Source: Bacteroidia bacterium
GTDB taxonomy: Bacteria; Bacteroidota; Bacteroidia; Flavobacteriales; Flavobacteriaceae
Assembly: GCA_030430385.1 (NCBI GenBank)
Contig: JAUIFO010000014.1
Coordinates: forward strand, 1-64,000
Reading direction: 5' to 3'
DNA: 64,000 bases
The stretch's first letter is position 1; every line of letters starts with the position of its first letter. Made by a program: the position numbers and the translations under genes. Of the stretch, positions 56,401 through 61,554 are shown one piece after another. Below the pieces are notes generated by a model. That model saw nothing but the letters and a program-made list of their open reading frames with translations, made no database searches and was not told where the DNA came from.

Positions 56401-56647
56401 AAAATCCTGGAGCATTCGAACCTACTGTTGTTGTTAAATACACCAACATAGCATCTTGATTAGCGCCAACTCCTGTTGGGAACACATCAACTTTTGGAAT
56501 GAGAATACCATCTGTATTAATCGGAGTTGCTTGATTTGAAGACCTTATATCTAAAGTAGCATTAGGATTAGTTGTTCCTACTCCTACTTGCGCGTGCGTT
56601 AAAAGAATACCAAAGCAAAAACCGATTACAATTATAAACCTTTTCAT
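53456..56647 (-). CDS. Large surface fibre: two blocks of 17-residue YadA-like head repeats plus S74 self-cleaving chaperone
   Basis: After a signal peptide (about 1-20) the 1063-residue protein has two repeat blocks (about 138-355 and 456-735). They contain about 13 and 16 units of roughly 17 residues, pattern N-T-A-[IL]-G-x-x-[AS]-L-x-x-N-T-T-G, as in left-handed-helix trimeric adhesin heads. Each block starts with an FLG-AGQ segment and ends with KLYI-YGEF-ND-L-ING, so the whole module was duplicated. Residues from about 950 form an S74 endosialidase chaperone: SDKRLKKNIE, SFGLIAQEVQEIIPEL, then a coiled-coil tail. The serine of SD is the expected self-cleavage site. It should fold as a trimer and be exposed at the surface. 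Confidence 0.88.
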   Translation of the reverse strand: MKRFIIVIGFCFGILLTHAQVGVGTTNPNATLDIRSSNQATPINTDGILIPKVDVFPTGVGANQDAMLVYLTTTVGSNAPGFYYYNHGSTAWLPIGNGVEKIDDLIDGKSDNDGTDDGSSVFLGINAGQNDDQTDNRNIGIGFQSLINSTTGTANTALGSRTLLNNTTGNYNTGIGYLALYFASSSENTGIGAFTLSNTTVGNRNTALGYAALFENTTGSNNTALGRQSLQNNTIGFDNIGVGALSLQENTEGLSNVAVGNSALRFNTTSSNNTAIGASSLRLNITGSNNTSIGFESLYSSSSGSENTGMGYSALRSITTGSQNVALGVSAGSSVSTGSNNVFLGYNAGFAETGNNKLYIESSTSTPLIYGEFDNDFLQINGTLDINGAYSFPTSGGSAGQVLANNGFGQLIWQFFSDIDDDSINNLSDGKTNAGNNSIFLGQSAGQNDSGSTLYNIGIGPFSMQNNTNGEQNIAIGNRTLQSNIDGNNNVSIGDSTLTANTSGSSNTALGNNALQSNTSGSNNTAIGSQALLNNTADYNSAVGAGALINNTTGTENTALGYAALSDNTTSSYNTAIGNYSLASNTDGTFNTAVGSWSMNSTTTGFGNTSLGAFAMSANQTGIGNVALGSEAMFSNISGHSNVAIGISSLYNSFGGSGNVAIGFEALYQNLNTGNNVAIGSQALRFNSGVHNTVIGYSAGINCTGSYNVLIGNEAGSNENGSDKLYIANSNADANNALVYGEFGNDLLRINGRTEITATNDASGTAGSGGLEISNSLRLDGNEIITNTNSTLFIQSDNNGDVVMDGSTFRMDASANRVGVRTATPDYAFSVAGEANFNEGIATGVAMRVNGAEALWYNGTYFSWGFGGTANYFADNIGISTATPVTRLHVAGNLDTSLTNHGLFVLGDATGVNISMDTNEIMARNNGSTSDLYLQNDGGNVRVGGAVVHTSDKRLKKNIETLPYGITEILNLKPKQYHWKHRPETDHKSFGLIAQEVQEIIPELVLLDDDEQQTMSVNYTELIPILINAIHQQQQDIEQLERKLEIYKALEARIEALETKNTN

Positions 56648-56658
56648 AATCTTAAGTA

Positions 56659-57075
56659 TTAGCCTTGAACTTTATCAAAGGTTATGGTGTCTCCATCGCT
56701 TGTTGTAACTGTTAGTGACTCTTGCGATATAGAATCAATAACAATATTAATAACTTCTGATCCTACTGTAATAGTAATATTGTTATTGATTCGTGTGTAA
56801 ATACCTGCTTCAAGTCCAGTTGTAGCACATGGTTCAGGATCATCATCGAATACCTCAATAAAAAAGTCTTCATCATCTAAAAATTCTATATTGGTGTTTT
56901 TTTCACAATCTGTAAAACTTCCTGATGTGATTGACTCTTGATACCATTTTCCTGATTGCAACAAACTAGCAACATTAATATCATCTTGCATGTCTCCTCC
57001 ACTGTCATCATCACTACTACAGGCACTTGTACATAAAACAAGACAAACAATTCCCAATTTTTTTAATATTTCCAT
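56659..57075 (-). CDS. Small lipocalin-like lipoprotein
   Basis: The 138-residue protein has a lipobox near residue 19 (STSAC-type, here TSACSSDDD). An acidic linker follows, then a beta-rich region with SGKWYQESITSG, IEFLDDEDFFIE and ITITVGSE strands, resembling the small lipocalin-like lipoprotein families of flavobacteria. No ligand or enzyme role can be read. It is first in the operon with the fibre protein (11-base gap). The hairpin at 57093-57142 lies just upstream of its start. Confidence 0.7.
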   Translation of the reverse strand: MEILKKLGIVCLVLCTSACSSDDDSGGDMQDDINVASLLQSGKWYQESITSGSFTDCEKNTNIEFLDDEDFFIEVFDDDPEPCATTGLEAGIYTRINNNITITVGSEVINIVIDSISQESLTVTTSDGDTITFDKVQG

Positions 57076-57092
57076 AATTTTTGTGATTTAAA

Positions 57093-57142
57093 AGAAAAGG
57101 AAGCAACGTTAACCCTACGTCTTTTTATTGCTTCCTTTTTCT
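57093..57142 (-). promoter_or_regulatory. Long-loop hairpin in the leader of the fibre operon
   Basis: Arms AGAAAAGGAAGCAA (57093-57106) and TTGCTTCCTTTTTCT (57128-57142) pair over about 13 bases around a 21-base loop. It lies 18 bases from the lipoprotein start on the minus strand. It could be an attenuator, a leader stabiliser or a terminator for read-through from the regulator gene. Confidence 0.5.
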
Positions 57143-57407
57143 CAACTGATTAATAGCGTCTTAATATTGTTAATGATTTTATTTTTCCTTAGTAAAATGA
57201 GTACTCTTAATTATTTTATTATTACTCACGATATTTATTTTATAACGTCCTATTTCTAAATGGTTTACATTGATATAAATATTAGTATGAGGTAAAGATT
57301 GTATCGATCCTAGTAATGATTTTTTTTTATTCAAAATTTAGATTTAAAACGTCTTGCTAAGCATTTATTTCAAAACTAAAAGGAAGGAACTAACGGAAGT
57401 ATGACAG

Positions 57408-57435
57408 ATGTAACAATTGCTATGAAGTATGTAAC
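57408..57435. promoter_or_regulatory. Paired ATGTAAC direct repeats, 21 bases apart
   Basis: ATGTAAC occurs at 57408-57414 and 57429-57435. Two half-sites on the same face of the helix are typical of AraC-type and response-regulator binding. The first copy extends to ATGTAACAAT, which recurs at 60444-60453 in front of the regulator gene. Confidence 0.4.
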
Positions 57436-57447
57436 ACCTAGGTTTTT

Positions 57448-60393
57448 TTATAGGTTTTTCAGGTAATCTGAAGGAGAACAGCCATATTGTTCTTTGAAGC
57501 ATTTGGTAAAATAGGAATGATCATTAAATCCAACCGAGTATCCAATTTCAGAAATATTGACATCAGATTTTTTTAATAACTCAACGGCTAATTTTAATCG
57601 CTGAGAGCGTATAAATTCTGTCGCTGACAAACCTGTAAGTCCTTTTAATTTTCTGTGTAATTGCATGCGACTTAAGCCTAACGCTTTGCTAAATTCCTGA
57701 ACATTAAAAGAAGATTCAATTAAACTAGAGTCTATAACCACTTGAAGTTTTTCTAAAAATATTTCATCGGTATTTGAAATGGCTATATCCTTAGGTCTAA
57801 GGATGATTTCTTGACTGTAACGTTCTTGAAGTTTTTGTCTGGATGAGATTAAATTATTAACTCTTGTTTGAAGCAATTTTGACTTAAAGGGTTTTGTGAT
57901 ATAGTCATCAGCTCCTATTTCCAATCCTTTATATTTATCATCATCTTCAGACTTAGCTGTTAATAAAACTATTGGAATATGACTTGTGCGCTCATCTAAT
58001 TTTAAAGTTTGTGTAAGCTCAAGGCCACCAACATTGGGCATCATTACATCTGAAATTATAATATCTGGAATAAACTCAATAGCCTTAAGACAACCTTCTT
58101 CTCCATCTTTAGCTTCTAGTATTGTAAAATCTTTTTGAAAAATACTCTTTATAAAATTCCTTATTTCCTCATTGTCATCAACAACAAGCATAATATTATC
58201 TTCAGGCGATACTTCAATTTGCTCACTATCCAACGCTTTATTAAGTTCTGTATTTTCAGATGATACGATAATTTGATTGGTTTCAAAAGCATTTTTATAA
58301 ATAGGAACTGAAACTGAAAAAATAATCCTGCCATCACTTTGCTTCACTTGAATTTGACCTTTATATAAATCAACCAATTCTTTAACCAATGACAAACCAA
58401 CACCAACACCATCTTTATTATCATCAGCTTGATAAAATCTGTTAAAAATGTTGCTCACTTGTGATTCTGAAAGTAATGCAGTCGTATTAACCACTTCCAT
58501 TAACATGGCTTGTTTATCTTCTTTAGCCTTAAATGTTACGGTTCCATTGTTATCACAATACTTGAATGCATTCGTTAATAGATTTGAAGCAATTTTTTGA
58601 ATGACATCAGCATCAAACCAAACATCATCAAGACCTTGTATAGCATGAGCGTAAGCTATGTTTTCTTCACTTGCCACTAATTCAAAAGAAGCAGCTAATG
58701 CTTTAAGTAATACAGATAAATTCCCTTTTGCTATTCTTAGTTTTAATTGTCCAGACTCTAATTTTGCCAAATCCAGCATTTGATTGACAAGATCTTCAAG
58801 TCTGTCTGAATTTTTATTAATCGTTTCTAACTCTTGTTTTTCAGCTGCGTTAAGGTTTCTGTTTTCCAATTGTTTTTGGGAATAACCCGATATTAATGTT
58901 AAAGGCGTTCTAAACTCATGAGAAATGTTAGCAAAAAGTTTACTTTTAAACTGATCTAATTCTTTTAATTTTTGATTTGTTTTTTTTCTGTTTCGATATA
59001 ACATAAAAAGAAAGACACCAGCTATAGTGGTAATTCCCAATCCACCAATCAACAAATTTCGTTCACCTTTTTGTTTTTGAGCACTTAACTCCTTTTCAGA
59101 TTTTAATAATATAATTTCCTTTTCTTTTTTTTCAGATTGGTATTTGGCCTCAATTTCTTTTGCTCTTAAAAGATTTTGGCTAATCACAAGAGAATCATTA
59201 ATTCTTTTATACTGCTGTGAATATTCATAAGCTAATTTATACGCTTTTAGCTTTTCTGAATTTAATTGTAAAACTCTATAGATATCTTTTAGTTCTTCAT
59301 ACCCATCCATCTTTAGAGCCAAATCTTCAGCTTCTAATGCCAATAGATTGCTTTCTCTGTATTTCTTTTGTTCGTTTAAAATATTGGCTTGCCTCAAAAG
59401 TGCGAATATTAAACCCGCTTCATTCTTATGAGTTCTATTAAGATTAATAGCAATGTCACCAGCTGCAAATGCTTTGTTCAATTGTCCACTGCTATAGTAA
59501 ATATCACACAACAACGCACTTACTGATGCTTCTTGAAGCGGATACTCATTTTGATTATAATATAATCGAGCATCCAAGGCATATTTTGCTGCGAGATCAT
59601 AATTTTCTCTTTCATTCTCAACAACTGCCATTTTACTTAAAATGAATTTTTGTTGGTATTCACTTTTTGAAGCTTCAAATATTGAAAAAGCTCGTTCTTG
59701 ATATCCTAAAGCTTTATTCAAATCATTAAATGACTGATAAACATCACCAATAAAGGATAATGTAAACCCGCGTTTATATCCTTGAAAATCATGAGATTCA
59801 TAAATACTATCCGACTTCAACAAATAGGGTAATGCAAGTTCAGTTTTATCGAAAACTAGATTATAAATTTTACCGAATTGTCCATAGATATAGGCGGTTT
59901 CCTTCCACATATTATGTGATGTAGAAACAGTTTCTGCTTTTTTTGCATATGCTAAAGCGAGTTCGCCATTTCCCAGTCTTGCATTTTCTTGGGCTAACCT
60001 AGAATAAACTTTGAAAGATAGCTTCGGATCTTTCATTTTCTTTGCATAATCAAGGGCTTCCAATAAATTTTTATTTATAAAATCTGAAGCATCTTGACCT
60101 GATTCAATAAATAATCCAAAATAACCTGCTTTTTGTTTAAAATAATAATAGTATGCTAGATCTGAATTATATGTTTTAGCGTAAGTACCTAATTTTTCAA
60201 AATAAGCTTTACAGCTATCAACATCATTTCTCTTATAATATCTAATTATTGAGAGATAACTATGGCACTTTGAACTATCAGCAATTTGAGTTTTTTTTAA
60301 AACTTGCTTTAAGGAATCTATACCACGCCCACCCTCTTGAGCATAGGACAGTGCACAACAAAAGAGCGAAACTAAAAAGTATTTGATTGACAT
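57448..60393 (-). CDS. Hybrid two-component sensor/AraC regulator with TPR sensor domain
   Basis: The 981-residue protein holds a whole signalling pathway. It has a signal peptide (about 1-19), TPR-like helical repeats (about 100-400), a short coiled coil and one membrane helix (about 447-467). A histidine kinase follows (His492 in NISHEFRTPLT, then N and G boxes with VGVGLSLV), then a receiver domain (VVDDNEEIRNF, phospho-Asp in IISDVMMPN, ITKPF) and a C-terminal AraC HTH (LGLSRMQLHRKLK, IGYSVGFNDHSYFTKCFKE). The signal is not carbohydrate-type (no reg_prop propeller); the TPRs sense an unknown partner. It is a good candidate regulator of the fibre operon downstream. Confidence 0.93.
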   Translation of the reverse strand: MSIKYFLVSLFCCALSYAQEGGRGIDSLKQVLKKTQIADSSKCHSYLSIIRYYKRNDVDSCKAYFEKLGTYAKTYNSDLAYYYYFKQKAGYFGLFIESGQDASDFINKNLLEALDYAKKMKDPKLSFKVYSRLAQENARLGNGELALAYAKKAETVSTSHNMWKETAYIYGQFGKIYNLVFDKTELALPYLLKSDSIYESHDFQGYKRGFTLSFIGDVYQSFNDLNKALGYQERAFSIFEASKSEYQQKFILSKMAVVENERENYDLAAKYALDARLYYNQNEYPLQEASVSALLCDIYYSSGQLNKAFAAGDIAINLNRTHKNEAGLIFALLRQANILNEQKKYRESNLLALEAEDLALKMDGYEELKDIYRVLQLNSEKLKAYKLAYEYSQQYKRINDSLVISQNLLRAKEIEAKYQSEKKEKEIILLKSEKELSAQKQKGERNLLIGGLGITTIAGVFLFMLYRNRKKTNQKLKELDQFKSKLFANISHEFRTPLTLISGYSQKQLENRNLNAAEKQELETINKNSDRLEDLVNQMLDLAKLESGQLKLRIAKGNLSVLLKALAASFELVASEENIAYAHAIQGLDDVWFDADVIQKIASNLLTNAFKYCDNNGTVTFKAKEDKQAMLMEVVNTTALLSESQVSNIFNRFYQADDNKDGVGVGLSLVKELVDLYKGQIQVKQSDGRIIFSVSVPIYKNAFETNQIIVSSENTELNKALDSEQIEVSPEDNIMLVVDDNEEIRNFIKSIFQKDFTILEAKDGEEGCLKAIEFIPDIIISDVMMPNVGGLELTQTLKLDERTSHIPIVLLTAKSEDDDKYKGLEIGADDYITKPFKSKLLQTRVNNLISSRQKLQERYSQEIILRPKDIAISNTDEIFLEKLQVVIDSSLIESSFNVQEFSKALGLSRMQLHRKLKGLTGLSATEFIRSQRLKLAVELLKKSDVNISEIGYSVGFNDHSYFTKCFKEQYGCSPSDYLKNL

Positions 60394-60443
60394 AACTATA
60401 GTTCAACAAGTATATAAAATTAATAATTATAAGACTCGTATCA

Positions 60444-60465
60444 ATGTAACAATAATAGGTTACAT
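60444..60465. promoter_or_regulatory. Palindrome ATGTAAC-N8-GTTACAT upstream of the regulator gene
   Basis: Perfect 7-base inverted arms (60444-60450, 60459-60465) lie 51 bases upstream of the regulator start. With the ATGTAAC pair at 57408-57435 this suggests an autoregulatory binding site for the AraC domain. This is inference. Confidence 0.4.
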
Positions 60466-60481
60466 ATTTTATAGGAATTCA

Positions 60482-60567
60482 AAATTGATTTTAATAGCTA
60501 AGAAACCAAACGTGTTGGCACGATTGGTTACGGACTGGAGATTATTGTAAATTATGTGATGCATTAA
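60482..60567 (+). pseudogene. Decayed copy of the 3' end of ribB
   Basis: This stretch aligns with the last 84 bases of ribB (52812-52895), about 70 of 84 positions identical. In the last 60 bases (52836-52895 against 60505-60567) there are 9 substitutions and one 3-base insertion. It reads TKRVGTIGYGLEI, then an extra residue, VNYVMH and TAA, against TKRVGMIGYGLEIVDYVTY in ribB. Five of the nine changes are silent. Upstream a 1-base deletion and a CAA-to-TAA change make it non-coding. The TAA overlaps the stop of the convergent lipoprotein gene at TTAA, just as intact ribB does 7.7 kb away. Confidence 0.88.
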
Positions 60568-61526
60568 TCGATCACATCAAAAACCTTAAACAATCCCTTT
60601 TCTTTTGTATTAGGCACTTCTGATATAAACGCATACTTCCCAGGTTTTAAGTCAGCATAAAAATAGCCTGTATGTCCAGCTGGCATATCGTTGACACCTC
60701 CCAAAAAGGTTACGCCGTTTGGAACAGGAGTAATTAACCCTTTAGGGTCTGCCCAATTCATCCAAGCTTCTAGGTCCTCTTCTTTTGCATAACGCTCAAG
60801 TTTTACCAAATTTAAATCATGCCATATAAAATTTTCATGCGGCTTTTGATCTTTTACAAATACAGAAAAGATGTGCTTCCCTTTTGTAATTCCCTTATCA
60901 TAAGATATGCCTTCTTCTCCAGATAGTGTAATATTCACAGTAGCTTCAGGCGGATTGTTTTCGCTATTCTCTTCGGTAACAATAATAGGTTTTGCCATGC
61001 CCATAAGTGTATGAAATTTTCCGTTTGGCATTTTCACATAACATTCCATGATATAGTAACCAGGTTCTAATTTTAACGTTGTTATAGCTGTATGCTTTGG
61101 TGCAATCAGACCTGATCCTCCAGAAAACACGATATCTGCAAACCATTCAGGGAGTTCTCCAAAGGCAGCAAAACCCTCTTCAGATTTCCCTTCATTAATT
61201 AAATCCATACCTTTTTCAAACACAGGAGCGACATCTTTTAAAGTATGTTCAATAGTTTTCCCTTCAGGATATTTATCTAGTAAAAAGAAATGTGTTTCAT
61301 GAGATAAATTTTCATATTTAAATGTATTCCATCCAGATGGAATGGTATCTACACATTGAAATTCCATACCTCGAGTGACAATCTCAATCACATTTGTAGG
61401 AAATTTAATATCATTTTTAGCATTTACTATTGCGTTTTCTGTATTGTTTTTCTTATCACTTTTGCAATTCAGAAAAACCACAAAAAGTAGAAGAATAAAC
61501 ATGTAAGGTTGGCTATTTTTTTTCAT
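60564..61526 (-). CDS. Lipoprotein with two cupredoxin-like halves, function unknown
   Basis: The 320-residue protein has a lipobox Cys (FLNCKSD, about residue 21). Two beta-sandwich halves follow that resemble each other: the first has SGWNTFKYENLSHETHFFLLD and LEPGYYIMECYV, the second has KGKHIFSVFVKDQKPHENFIWHDL and LKPGKYAFISEV. The pattern is plastocyanin-like but lacks a clear copper Cys-Met set. It starts 28 bases after the stop of the GloVer protein and is probably in the same transcript. A role at the outer membrane is all that can be said. Confidence 0.72.
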   Translation of the reverse strand: MKKNSQPYMFILLLFVVFLNCKSDKKNNTENAIVNAKNDIKFPTNVIEIVTRGMEFQCVDTIPSGWNTFKYENLSHETHFFLLDKYPEGKTIEHTLKDVAPVFEKGMDLINEGKSEEGFAAFGELPEWFADIVFSGGSGLIAPKHTAITTLKLEPGYYIMECYVKMPNGKFHTLMGMAKPIIVTEENSENNPPEATVNITLSGEEGISYDKGITKGKHIFSVFVKDQKPHENFIWHDLNLVKLERYAKEEDLEAWMNWADPKGLITPVPNGVTFLGGVNDMPAGHTGYFYADLKPGKYAFISEVPNTKEKGLFKVFDVID

Positions 61527-61554
61527 GATTTAAGTATTAATCGTTTGATATAAG

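Larger units (their letters stand above)
57076..57447. other. 372-base gene-free spacer between fibre operon and its regulator
   Basis: No ORF is present. It holds the hairpin at 57093-57142 next to the lipoprotein start. At the far end are two ATGTAAC words, at 57408-57414 and 57429-57435, spaced exactly 21 bases (two helical turns). A T8 tract is at about 57328-57335. No -7 box with all of TAnnTTTG was found on the minus strand. Confidence 0.6.

Noticed and set aside
53456..56647. Regular 51-base repeats as a possible CRISPR or phage remnant
   Set aside because: They lie in one open frame and encode a protein repeat. There are no spacers, no cas genes and no other phage genes; the S74 domain is also found in bacterial surface proteins.
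60446..60990. 16-base exact repeat GTAACAATAATAGGTT at 60446-60461 and 60975-60990
   Set aside because: The match is exact but ends sharply on both sides. The second copy is inside a coding sequence, and the tract is low in complexity. It may be chance or a fragment of an old duplication; not enough to claim a feature.
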